NCBI RefSeq assembly: GCF_037392515.1
Contig: NC_090288.1
Span: 11,228,969 to 11,292,968, forward strand
Direction: 5' to 3'
DNA: 64,000 nt
DNA from: Haliotis asinina
Lineage: Eukaryota > Mollusca > Gastropoda > Lepetellida > Haliotidae
Shown: positions 1-10,412 of the stretch, one piece after another
How the letters are laid out: the number at the start of each line of letters is the position of its first letter
Position numbering within the stretch: the stretch's first letter is position 1
Program-made: the position numbers and the translations under genes
The notes under the pieces: generated by a model
What the model was told of the DNA's origin: nothing
What the model saw: the letters and a program-made list of their open reading frames with translations, nothing else
The model's database searches: none

Positions 1-290
1 CTCACCTCACATCGCTTCACATCACATCACATCGCCTCACATCTCATCACATCGCCTCACCTCGCCTCGCCTCATATCACATCACATCACATTGCCTCAC
101 CTCACATCACATGACCTATCAACTCTCACCTCGCTTCAGCACACCTCACCTCGCCTCAGCACAGCTGAGTCACCTTACTAACTCATCCCATCCCATCTCC
201 CTTCCTACCTCAATTCACGTCATCTCACCTCGCATCACCCACTTCGACCTCACCTCACCTTATCTCACCCAACCCCACTACACCCCGTTG
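1..290. repeat. CTCAC/CATCA-rich degenerate tandem repeat
   Basis: Short pyrimidine-rich pentamers (CTCAC, ATCAC, CTCGC) recur almost without a break and drift in register. An open frame across it (111-509) is a by-product of the low-complexity sequence and has no domain. The left boundary lies outside the window. Confidence 0.8.
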
Positions 291-362
291 CTTTTGCTAG
301 CCCTGGTTTCTCTGTTGAGCTCGACGATTTACAGATCCAGACTTGAAAGTAGCACAGTAGAT

Positions 363-430
363 CAAGTGTTCGGTCCTGACGCCGACCTCCCGGGTTCGAT
401 TTTCCACATGGGTTCGTATACAATGAATAA
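363..430 (+). mobile_element. family A (tRNA-derived) SINE, 5' fragment
   Basis: The B-box region (CGGGTTCGATT) and the following CCACATGGGTTCG are recognisable. The body and tail are missing, so this is a short 5' fragment lying in the intron before the first visible sulfotransferase exon. Confidence 0.55.
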
Positions 431-543
431 AGTCATTTCGACCCACGCCGTGAAATTGCTTCATTATTGCTTCGTTCACCTGAAACCTCGCTCATTATAT
501 TATCATTGATTCAATAATATTAATAGACCATTCTTTCAAACAG

Positions 544-3500
544 GCACACATTGGGTGTGGGAAATATTGAACATGGTCGTAGCCGGAAAAGCAGAGTATG
601 CGAAGCACTGGCAGAATTCTGCATTCTACGAGTCGAGGACAGAGGACGACCTTGACACCCTTCCCTCTCCCAGGATCATATTTACCCATCTTACACCTGA
701 GTGAGTTGCCGACCTGTTGAACACATACTAGTTTGTCACGAGAGCTATTTAAATATTATTCTTAATGGGATAAATATATGAAACGTCCACTTACTGCTTT
801 AGGGATACGTTTTAAGTGAAACTGCCGAGATTATATATGTGATAAGGACTGCTTCTCTGTATACAAACCCAAATATAATCACCCGGAAAACTGATTGTCC
901 GGTTTAAAGGGGCTATACTGTACCAAAGCTACGCGTTAATGGAGTTCATACATATACTGAGCTCACTATCACTATTCACGCATTTATGAATACATGTTTT
1001 CTTATTAGTACCAATCAATCTATCAATCACTAACGCGAGTTAGAATGACCTTCGGTAACCCATGCTTGAGAGGTGGTAAACGGGATCTTCTGTCATGGTT
1101 GATGGATGTCATCCTATCCCAACTGCGGAGATCGATGCTCATTATGTTAACCACTGGACTGTCTTGTCCAGACTCATATATACACAAGCACAAAAACTCG
1201 TCCTACCACCTACTCACTCACTCGCTGCCCATGGCGTTTCTTGCGTTGACAGTCTACTACCACAAGACATATGGAACCGGAAGTGCCATGTTGTCAACGT
1301 TCAGAGAAATCCCAAAGATGCCGTGGTGTCCTTTTTTGTTCAACACACCAATCAGAACTGGGTGGACAAGTCACGTGACCCGGCCTTCGTGGGTTCCTGG
1401 GATAATTATGTTGACGCCCACATCAAGGGAAACGGTAATGTCAGTCACGTGATATTTACATGGGTATAACAACTACTTTCATTTCGGTTGCATGATGTCT
1501 CAGCATAAACGTCCATTGTGTTCATATTGTAGTAATGTAGTGCTTACTATCATACATATGTAGGATTTCTGCCTCAAATATAATTTGAAGGGGAAAAAAG
1601 GATCTTATCTATCTTTGTTTATAATATCTAAAGAGACAGTTGCGAGAGCACGTGGGGATATATTCGTTACTGACTTTCTTAATTTAAACTGAAAACGAAA
1701 AATCAAGTCAGTCATGTTATAATTAAACACTGATATTGTTTGCTGTCCCATATTTTGTTTCTCACTATATTTAGAACAGAAATTGTCAATTTGTGAATGC
1801 TGTGGACATGAGCAGAAATGAGTAAAACTATCAACAAAAGCAATTTTACCGAGCAGGCTCGCTGGCATCCTTGTATACTCTGCGAAAAAAGAAAGGCAGA
1901 CGTGGTTATTTGATGTATACGCTACGCTTGTTATAATTATCAACTGACCACAATAAATTGTTCAAATTTGTCACAAAACATTTAAACTGACATAGACTCA
2001 TACAATCGAATGCCTAAGTGAAAAATCATTTGTTCTCATTATCTCAGTATCCAGGGAAGGTGCCCGCCTTTCCCTGTCCAGATCTCATTGACATTGTCGT
2101 GCCATGGATCTATTCATATCACCACTTGTTACCTGGGGAATGTTCTCCCACTCTTCCTGTAGAGTTTGTGTCAATTGTTATAGGTTCTGTGAATGTTGCT
2201 GACGCAATCGCATAAACGTTCAACAGTTAGATGTTGAAGGTGTAGATCTGGACACCTTGAAGGCATTATGGTTCCACAAGAAGGCCGTTGTCAGTCTCTT
2301 TCCTTGTGAGGTTGGGCGTTCCCGACGCGACGTTTGCTTGTTGCATAATGGAAAGCACGAGTGGACGAAGGCGTTGAGCCGGTAAATTGTCCTCGCCGGT
2401 GTGGGAGATGGTAGCCCACATTATTCCAGTCTCGCATCCACACCTGTCCCCTATATGCAGTTTCAAACATAAGGTCCAGAGTAAACACGACATCTTCCGT
2501 CAATATGTAGAAGTGAAAAACATGACTCGTCGCAGACCCGGGTACGATTTCCAAAAGGGGCACAATGTGTGATGCCCATTTATGCTGTCCCTCGTCGTGA
2601 TTTTATTGGAATACTGATAAAACGGCGTAAAACTAGACTCAATCACTCACGATGATTGCATGCGTTAACATCACGTAGTACCAATTAGTGTCATCACAAG
2701 TAGTGTATATCAATGATATAAAATGGGAGATTTTTTTCGATGAAAAGATCACTTATTAGATATCGATGTTAATATCACCTACTCGTATCCACGCCGATGT
2801 CATACAACAGCCATCACTTACGATAAGTGTGCATCGATGATAATACCGCATGGTAATGCCAATATGGTGTATATCAATAATGACCTCCCTAGTGTATATC
2901 AACACAACTATACAATATTCAATAAATGAATTTTGTGGATTGAATATTCATGCTAACATCACCAGTACATCGGTCCTGACAATTTCAGTGCCGTTTGATT
3001 CTGTGCTGGAGCACAGTCTCCGCTGGAACAGATTTCCAAAGGAACACCCAGATGTTCCATTTCTGCAAGTACAGTTTGAAGATCTTAAAGAAGTGAGTAC
3101 TTTGCCACATGAATGTAGCTGAATGTAATAGCCCAGTCATGTACACAACGACAACACTTCATATGAATAGCTCTGTACATGGAGGTACCCTGCATTGGTT
3201 GGTTTCTTGGTTAACGCCTCACTCAGCAATATTCCAGCTATATGGCGGCGATCTGTAAACATACGGGACAGTCCTGTGATCAACAGCATGAGCATCGATC
3301 TATGCAATTATGATAAGATGACATGGGTCAACCAAGTCAGCAAGTCTGACCACCCGATCCCGTTAGTCGCCTCCTAAGAAAAGCATGGGTTGCTGAAGAT
3401 CAATTCGAACCTGGATCTTCACGGATCTGCAGTGTGATGTTCTGTCACGAACAAAGGAATCTCGTTAAAACTTTCTCTAGCACTAATATCAAGATACAGA

Positions 3501-5292
3501 CTTGTTCATAACAATTATTTTTTACGTGTTCTTAAATTAAGTCGACAGTTTTCTTTCTGATTCCACCGACATCCAGTAGATTCCGGATCTGGTTGTGGTA
3601 TCAGGTATACAAGGAGGTATTGTGGCCCGGATGGTCAGGTTCGTTGACTTGCTGACTGCGTATCTTGGTACCCAGTTGGTACGGCTGCTCAGAACGTCAG
3701 TCACTAGACTCAGTCACTAGACTGTGTGATAAGAGAGGAATATTGTTGACCGAAGTGAGCCATTACTCAAACAGTCGGTACCAACCAAACGTAAAAACCA
3801 TGTGAGATCCTGTTGAGCTGCAATATCCTAAAAGTGCCGTTTCGAACTTCCGGTGCGTTGGGGTACCATAGTGGTTAAAGCGTCCGCTCGTCACGCCAAA
3901 GGCCCGGGTTCCATTTCCTACATGGAGACAATGTTTAAGGCCTCTTTCCGGTGCCCCCGCCGTGATATTTTCCTGGAATATTGTTGAATGTGGCACAAAA
4001 CTAATCTCACTCATTTACTGTTTCCAGTACCAACTGATACTGACTTATACATTTGTGATATTTTCGTCGCAAGTTTGCCAGTCACCTCCATTGGGATCTG
4101 TTTCCTTTGGTTATTCTCTGGCACTTGTTTCCTATATTTCCAAGGAAATAATTTGGGTTCTTTAATCCATTGTTGTTCCTGACTTTTTTTTCTCGTGGAG
4201 GGGTGGGGGTGGGGAGGGGTTGTTTGTTTGCTCGTTTGTACTTATAATTTTATTTTATTTGTTATTTTGTCGTTGTTTCTGCGTTTTGTTTTGACGTCAA
4301 TTTGGCTTCATTTTTAGTTGTCATTGTTACATTACTTGGTTTTGTTGTTTGGCTGTTATACCTTGTTGTTATTATTTTCAAGACGGGTATTTTATCGAAA
4401 AGAATATATTCTTCAATTGTTTTGTGCTTTGTTAGAAAAAAATCCTGTTTTCGTGTTGTCAAACTAAGTTTTCTTTCAAAGGACCTCAGAGTCTCCAGGT
4501 TCTATTGTGTTCTTCTGTAACAGAGGAAACAGGAAATTAAAGTTGTCAATTATAAAGAATAACAATATTTTGAAACAAATTAAATCTACTTATAACATTT
4601 TCAGGATGCTGTGCGGGAGGTTCGGCGCCTGGCAGAATTCATCAAGCGCCCACTCTCTGATGACGTGTATGAACAAATAGCTGACGCGTGCAGCTTTTCT
4701 AAGTTGAAATACGCTTCCGAAAACATCAAGGACCAAACGTTCCACAACAGATGGAGGGAAGGGTCAAGCGGCTACTTCAGGAAAGGTACAGGGTCACTTG
4801 GGCAACCTACTTTCATAATGCATTTCCGTCCATGTCCCCTTTTCGTTTTGGGGTAGTTTGGGTTGATGTTGAGTTTTTAAATTTAATTTAATTCAATTTA
4901 AGATAAGTTTCATTTAATTTCGTTTATTTTAGTTTAGTTTAGTTTATTTCATTTGCGTGTATGTTGTCTTTTTATGTTTTTAAGACTTTTGTTCGTTTGT
5001 TTCTTTGCTACATGGTTGATGCTTTTTGTTTATTTTTTCATCTTTTATATTTTTATAATACTATTATTTGGGAGGGGAGGGTTTAAGATGCGTATTGCAA
5101 GACGTTATGTAGAGACGTTATGGTCATCTTAAAGCTAAGTCCGCTTTGTGCAAGTGGTTCTTGATGTACATTACATACCGAGTTCTGTCTTCAGGTGAAA
5201 CGGGTGACTGGAAGAACTGGTTTACCGTTGCACAGAGTGAAAGGTTCGACGCGGTCTACCAACAGTTATACAATCATCCCTTTCCTTACTGA
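544..5292 (+). CDS. cytosolic sulfotransferase (SULT family), 3' five exons; 5' end outside window
   Basis: Enzymes of this family transfer sulfonate from PAPS to hydroxyl or amine groups of small molecules in the cytosol. Exons read from the sequence: 544-700, 1253-1434, 2989-3092, 4605-4785, 5195-5292. All junctions have AG/GT borders and the phases agree, giving about 239 residues; the family is usually ~290-300, so about 50-60 N-terminal residues (with the YPKTG part of the 5' phosphosulfate loop) lie upstream. Exon 1 here starts at GTHWVWEIL, directly after that loop. PRIIFTHLTPD holds the presumed catalytic histidine, with Phe where Lys is common. VVNVQRNPKDAVVSFF is the 3'-phosphate-binding segment, and RKGETGDWKNWFT near the C-terminus is the conserved RKGxxGDWKN motif. 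The protein ends NHPFPY. Introns carry family A and B repeats. The acceptor substrate cannot be told from sequence. Confidence 0.93.
1036..1180 (+). mobile_element. family B repeat, partial
   Basis: The middle of the family B repeat (GAGATCGATGCTCATTATG, CCACTGGACTGTCTTGTCC) is clear, while its 3' tail is missing. It lies in the intron just before the second visible sulfotransferase exon. Confidence 0.6.
2522..2652 (+). mobile_element. family A SINE, diverged copy
   Basis: B-box-like GGGTACGATTTCC is followed by the family A body (CACAATGTGTGATGCCCATT) and the tail AACGGCGTAAAACTAGACTC ending in CAATCACTCAC. The A box is eroded. It sits in the large sulfotransferase intron 1435-2988. Confidence 0.6.
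3195..3427 (-). mobile_element. family B repeat, near full length
   Basis: On the minus strand it runs from a head near TGAAGATCCAGGTTCGAA to TGGAATATTGCTGAGTGAGG and TTAACCAAGAAACCAACC. It lacks the CTCACTCA tail and has the AACAAAC-type end. It lies in the sulfotransferase intron 3093-4604. Confidence 0.7.
3590..3700 (+). mobile_element. family B repeat, degenerate fragment
   Basis: Only the segment around GGATGGTCAGGTTCGTTGAC and the next ~60 bp can be aligned by eye with better copies. Both ends are lost. Confidence 0.4.
3855..4018 (+). mobile_element. family A SINE, near full length
   Basis: It holds the A-box region ATAGTGGTTAAAGCGTCCG, a B box altered to GGGTTCCATTTCC, the CCCCCGCCGTGATATT body and the tail AAAACTAATCTCACTCATT. 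It is inside the fourth visible sulfotransferase intron. Confidence 0.75.
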
Positions 5293-5746
5293 AAGCTTCC
5301 GCTAACCCACGTGCATCATGAGCCGTATTTCACGTTGCCATGGTTACAGTGCGGATTTGTCTCATACACAGACTACCAACATGTTGTCTTATTGACTATA
5401 AACACTATACCCTGCACGAGTGTGTGTTCCAGGCTTATGAGCCTCCAAGCCAGGATCTTTGTCTCATCGATTTCTGTCGATATACACCGAGGTCTTTGGA
5501 AATTTCTATGTTGGTACATTATTCATATTTATGCATCTCACTAATGATAAAATAGTCATTAGCTTTAAAACTGTTTATTGTTATTTGAACCTGGAGCCCC
5601 TTCGCTCACAATGGCAAGTGCCAGAGCGCGGCATGCTAATACGGACTCGGCTTATTACTGTTTGACAGTTGATGCGGCAGTAAAATCTTTTCTTGGAGTG
5701 ACATATAAGAAAGCTGGGAGGTACAAGTTTTCTGTTAACAGGGTGG

Positions 5747-6182
5747 TGACATTATCAGGGCGAACACATTATCAGGGTGAACACGTTATCAGGGCGAACA
5801 CATTATCAGGGCGAACACATTATCAGGGTGAACACGTTATCAGGATGGACACATCAGGGTGAACACGTTATCAGGGTGGACACATTGTCAGGGTGAATAC
5901 ATTGTCAGGGTGGACATCAGGAGAAACACATTATCAGGGTGAACACATTATCAGGGTGGACACATTGTCAAGATGGACACGTTATCAGAGCGAACTCATT
6001 ATGAGGGTGGACATATTATCAGGAGAAACACAATATCAGGGTGGATACAGAGTGAGCAAATCATTAGGGTGAATACATTATCATGGGGAACACATTATCA
6101 GGGTGGACACATCAGGATGGACACATCGGATAAACACATTATCAGGGTGGACACATTATCAGGGTGGACACATTATCAGGGA
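5747..6182. repeat. 17-bp minisatellite
   Basis: About 25 units of ATTATCAGGGTGGACAC and close variants (GAACAC, GTTATC, ATTGTC) lie head to tail just 3' of the sulfotransferase stop codon, with some unit deletions. Open frames through it only reflect the repeat. Confidence 0.9.
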
Positions 6183-6369
6183 GCACGGTGAATTCGAACA
6201 CACCATCACAGGTTACAGTTTCGCACATCGAAATCCGGCGCATCTGACGTCTGCGCATTCCAACTAGTGAGTCTAAATAGTTGTTGTTTTGTTAACACTA
6301 CTTATACAAACCTACAAAGGACTTGTTACCTGTCTGTATGTTTCTCGTTGTTGTACGTTTACATTCGCA

Positions 6370-6392
6370 GGGGGGGGGGGGGGGGGGGGGGG
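6370..6392. repeat. poly(G) run
   Basis: There are 23 consecutive G residues. The exact length is uncertain because such runs are read poorly by most sequencing methods. Confidence 0.9.
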
Positions 6393-6410
6393 AACCAGTC
6401 TTACACAATG

Positions 6411-6581
6411 AGTGAGTGAGTGAGTGAGTTTAGTGTTGGGCCGTTTTAACAGTGCTCAAGCAATATCAAGGCGGGGAACACCAAAAATGGGCTTCACATG
6501 TTGTACCCATGTGGAAAATCGAACTCGGGCTTCGACGTGACGAACCGACACTTTAACCATTAGGCTACTCCACCGCACCTC
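6411..6581 (-). mobile_element. family A SINE
   Basis: Starts with the reverse of the CTCACTCACTCA tail (GTGAGTGAGTGAGTGAGTT) and ends in the reversed tRNA-like head (ACACTTTAACCATTAGGCTA). The reversed B box reads AATCGAACTCG. Confidence 0.75.
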
Positions 6582-6609
6582 TGAGACTCTGTCACTGTAT
6601 GTTACTGCA

Positions 6610-7109
6610 CATCCTCGATATCTCCAGGGTATACGTTCCGATAAGTCTCCACTATACCCTGGACGCATCTACGGCTCTGCCCGATAAATTTATTACCTCC
6701 CTTTGTTGGCTCCGCCTTCTCACAGTAGCCAATCAGCTAGGCCGCCGTTATAACCGAGCTTGCCAGTGTCAACAAAGGTAGCGGTCGCAACTGCGAAGGT
6801 TTGCTCCCAGATTTTAGGAAAGTCATACAAACAAATTGACAGGTCCGAAACTTTAAAACAACATGTGCAAGAAAGCCTTCTACCTCTCCCAGAGAACCTC
6901 TGCATGGTTTCTGTTGCCAAGTATAATCGGTTAGATAATTCAAAAAACGAAAGTGAGTTGTGATTGGTTCGCTCAACTTCCCAGCGTAGACACCTGATTG
7001 GATCAAAAGACAGTCAAGGGAGGTAATAAATTTATCGGGCAGAGCCGTAGATGCATCCAGGGTATAGTGGAGACTTATCGGAACGTATACCATGGAGATA
7101 TCGAGGATG
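6610..7109. mobile_element. non-autonomous long-TIR DNA transposon (MULE-like MITE) with perfect 9-bp duplication
   Basis: The first ~94 bp (6610-6703, starting CATCCTCGATATCTCCA) are repeated inverted at 7016-7109 with very few mismatches. The flanks carry a perfect 9-bp direct repeat GTTACTGCA at 6601-6609 and 7110-7118. Long TIRs with a 9-bp target duplication are typical of Mutator-like elements. The 500-bp element encodes no transposase, so it is non-autonomous; the superfamily is inferred from structure alone. Confidence 0.85.
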
Positions 7110-7118
7110 GTTACTGCA

Positions 7119-7627
7119 AGGAACAGTCAGCTATTTGCGATGTAACGTCAATCTGCGACACAATATCTTAATGGCATATGGTCCTGTCCCCAGCAGACAT
7201 GTTACATGCAAGATGAAATGAACATCTGTCAGTTGGATTAATAGTTGGATGAGTGACAGTAAATGGCTAGAGCTTCTGTTCTCCCCCATATCAAAGCACA
7301 TGTAGCACTCTGCCCTCTTACTAAAGCACATGTAGCACACACGGGGTGTCACCTTTATCAGTATCTATATTCCGAATGTTCCATTATTCACCCAGTAGCA
7401 TATGGGTATGCGGGAGGATAGAACTGTTGCGGTTGCCTTCTTTAGCCTCACACGCATCCTGAGTTCCATATTTCCAAGGGAGTTCACATCGATTGTCACA
7501 TATTCTACCGATGTAGGGAATCCAACAAGATTTACGGCTTGACGAATTAATATAATTAATAATTATATCATTATCGTTATGTCAGATATTTTCGAATAAT
7601 TCTCTAATAATACTATTGAACCTTGAC
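7119..7627. other. no gene or repeat recognised
   Basis: AT-rich intergenic DNA. A short duplicated phrase (AAAGCACATGTAGCAC at about 7284 and 7324) is the only structure seen. Confidence 0.5.
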
Positions 7628-7772
7628 AATGGTTTGGTTTGGTTGATGTTTAACGCCGCACTTAGCAATATTCGAGCTGTATGGCTGCGGTCTCTCAATA
7701 ATCGAGTCTCTACCAGACAATCCCGTGATCAAAAGCCTGGGCGTCGATATACGCAATTAGGACACGATGACT
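7628..7772 (-). mobile_element. family B repeat, 3' half
   Basis: Contains the reversed segment TTTAACGCCGCACTTAGCAA and the GACCAGACAATCC-like part, then breaks off. The head is missing. Confidence 0.65.
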
Positions 7773-8021
7773 CCTTGAAAATGTGTCCTTTAGATGTATG
7801 ATTGGTGTTTTGGGGTATTTTTTAAGGTTCCACGTAAGAGTAGACGTTTTTTTAATTAAAAATCAGACAACGATCGGAAAATGAACATATACTGTCGGGA
7901 AAACGAAACTATACAACTATATACAACTATGTTTGTGATTCATTGGGCAGTTTTCAGGCATATACTGTATGTATACCGACTGTTTATAAAAGTCCCTTTC
8001 TCTTGTATGAAATGCTGTGTG

Positions 8022-8105
8022 CCTGACAACCGATCCTGACCTCCCGGTTAGATTCAGTCGCCTCTGACGGCCAGCATCGGTTGCTGGGAATGTGGGTGAC
8101 GTTCT
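8022..8105 (-). mobile_element. family B repeat, head fragment
   Basis: Only the part equivalent to CCGATCCCGTTAGTCGCCTC followed by the CAGCATCGGTTGCTG head is present. It may be the detached other end of the 7628 copy. Confidence 0.4.
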
Positions 8106-8249
8106 ACCAGGGTTAATCTATAACTACATATAGTCTCCCTGGTTGTACAAATCAATAAGTCAGTCGTAAGTTTATGTTACGATATAGGAGTTATCATCAT
8201 CTTAGTGCTAAGATTGCTTTGTAGAATGGAACCCAGTACCCTGAAGATT

Positions 8250-8400
8250 AACATGAGTGAGTGACCTGGGTTTTACTCCGCTTTTAGCAATATTCCAGCA
8301 ATATCACGGCGGGACATCAGAAATGGGTTTCACGCAATGTACTTATGTAGGAATCGAACCCGAGGCTTTGGTGTGACGGGCGAACGCTTTAACCACTATT
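8250..8400 (-). mobile_element. family A SINE
   Basis: Reads from the reversed tail (GAGTGAGTGACCTGGGTTTT) through AATATTCCAGCAATATCACGG to the reversed B box GGAATCGAACCCG and CGCTTTAACCACT. Confidence 0.75.
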
Positions 8401-8444
8401 TACATGCACCATCATAGGTTTAACTATCCTATATCTCTAACTCG

Positions 8445-8505
8445 GAACCGCCATAATGCTGGAATATTGATTATGAGCGGCGTTTAACAACAACCAAACA
8501 ACTTT
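8445..8505 (+). mobile_element. family B repeat, 3' terminal fragment
   Basis: The last ~60 bp of family B with the AACAA-type tail (GGCGTTTAACAACAACC). No other part of the repeat is left. Confidence 0.5.
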
Positions 8506-8674
8506 GATGCACACTTGTATTGTGGGCTAGCCAAGCACTTCTTTTCGGAGTCAGCAACCGTGCTTGGTTCGACTCCATACCCTATAACCGCTTGTTGCTT
8601 GCTGCTTATACTGCATCTAACTGTGACAGGCGGTGGTCATGATAACAGTTAATTATCATTCATTATCATAATTG

Positions 8675-9090
8675 AAAACATTGGGTTTTTTTGTTTGTTT
8701 GCTTGCTTGCTTTGTTTTGTTTGTTTGGTTGGGTTTGTTTTTTGTTTTTTTATTTTTTGTTTTGTTTTTGGATTATTATTTTTTTTGGGGGGGGAGGGAT
8801 TGTTGTTAGGGTTTTGGGGGTTGTTGTTTTGTTGGGTTTTTTTGTTTATTTGTTTTTGGTTGGTTGGTTGGTTGGTTGTGTTTTGTTGTTGTTGTTTTTT
8901 TATTTTGGGTTTTGGGTTTTTTGTGGGGAGGGGTGTTGTTTGTTTTGTATTTTGGGTTTGTTTGGTTGGTTTTGGAGGATTTCCTTTGCTGTTGCTCTGT
9001 TTGTTTTCTTCTTTTTTCTGTTTAATGTTTGTATGTTTTGGGTTTGTTTGGGGTTTTTTTTATTTATATTTTTCCATTTTATGTGCGTGT

Positions 9091-9092
<2 letters not shown>
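8675..9092. repeat. T/G-rich low-complexity tract
   Basis: Over 400 bp made almost only of T and G (TTTG, GGTT, GTTG words). Long open frames on both strands here are compositional and have no domain. Confidence 0.85.

Positions 9093-9166
<74 letters not shown>
9093..9166. repeat. (GT)37 microsatellite
   Basis: A perfect dinucleotide run follows the T/G-rich tract. Confidence 0.95.
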
Positions 9167-9167
<1 letters not shown>

Positions 9168-9562
9168 ACACAACGTTCACTCACATTATTGTTCATAATA
9201 CCGTTAAGCACAGCTCAAACTTACGTGGATTAATACCCGCTACTGGCGTGATGATCTATAGGTCTTTATCATACAATGCACCATGGTGTCCGCATGTTGG
9301 TTGCCTTGGTAACAGTCATTACAGGTTAACGAGTCCGAAAATCAATACGATTAGCATGAAAATATGTGTTGGATGTTGATAACTCGTTTGTTCTGAAGGA
9401 GTATATTTTAATCAATTAGTCAATTCACAATGATGAATGAGCAAAAGGATTGCTTTATGATTCAGGAGACCGGGGATTAAAGTAGCGATTTTAAAACGTT
9501 TAATAGAGAGAATATTTTCTATGCAGTATCGATGGTATGGAATGTAAACCTATTCTACAGTC

Positions 9563-9735
9563 AGTGAATGAGTGGGTATGGTTTTACGCCGCTTTCAACA
9601 ATATTCCTGCAATATCACAGCTAAGGACGCCAGAAACGGGATGCTTCACGCATTGTTCTCATGTGGGCAATCGAAACACGGGTCTTCCGCGTGACGACTA
9701 AAAGTTTTAACCAATAAGCTACTCCACTGCCCCTT
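9563..9735 (-). mobile_element. family A SINE, near full length
   Basis: The reversed tail is weak (CAGTGAATGAGTGGGTATGG). The AATATTCCTGCAATATCACA body, reversed B-box region (CAATCGAAACACG) and reversed A-box region (TTTTAACCAATAAGCTACTC) are all present. Confidence 0.75.
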
Positions 9736-10412
9736 GTGACGTTGTACAAAAAGATTTTAACCCTCGGGTGATCTAAACTCCCACATTTTTACATATGCTT
9801 ACAACAATTGTAGAGCTAACGTTGTTTTGTATAGCGCTAACTGACTGAGTTTGTAACCACAGTCCATATGTGAACAACATGCCACAAGTTTGCAGTTCGA
9901 CAGCACTGCGCATGGCTCATGATCAGTCAAGCGTGAAACCAGTTTATGAACTGAACCAGCTAAACGACATGCCTGTACATATTTTCCATTGTCCGACGCC
10001 ACATTCAACCATGCGTAATGTACACATATGTATGTGCGTACTGAACTACAAAAATCTAGGCTGACAGCCAATTGAAAGTTTCGTTTTGACATGCGTCGTC
10101 ACGTACATACACGCATACACTCAAAGTTGAAAGCTAAAATGCTGTTATAATTAACAGAAAAATTCTGAAATAAAAATCACATTAGAATTGCAATGATTTC
10201 TCCCATGGAAACCTCTATGCTCGAGACTCGTATTGACAACAACGCATGCTCACAATTTGCTCGACTGTACGCAGTTGCTACAATAACCGCTCCCTTGACC
10301 TTTTGGTCGCGTGGCCTTAATATCCCTGTTTGGCGACAGTCGAGTGTTGAGGAACGACGAGACATTCTTGACAGCGAAAGAACATTCTTGACAGTTCGAT
10401 CAATCAACAGCA

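Noticed and set aside
2018-2215. Open frame in the sulfotransferase intron as a further exon
   Set aside because: The flanking exons (1253-1434 and 2989-3092) join in phase to give the expected GN-VPFDS sequence, leaving no room for it, and it has no family motif.
5747-6182. CRISPR array
   Set aside because: Units are 17 bp, directly adjacent, with no unique spacers, in a eukaryotic setting.
8691-9379. Hydrophobic Phe/Cys/Val-rich frames as membrane proteins
   Set aside because: They come from the T/G-rich tract and the (GT)n run, with no complexity beyond the composition.
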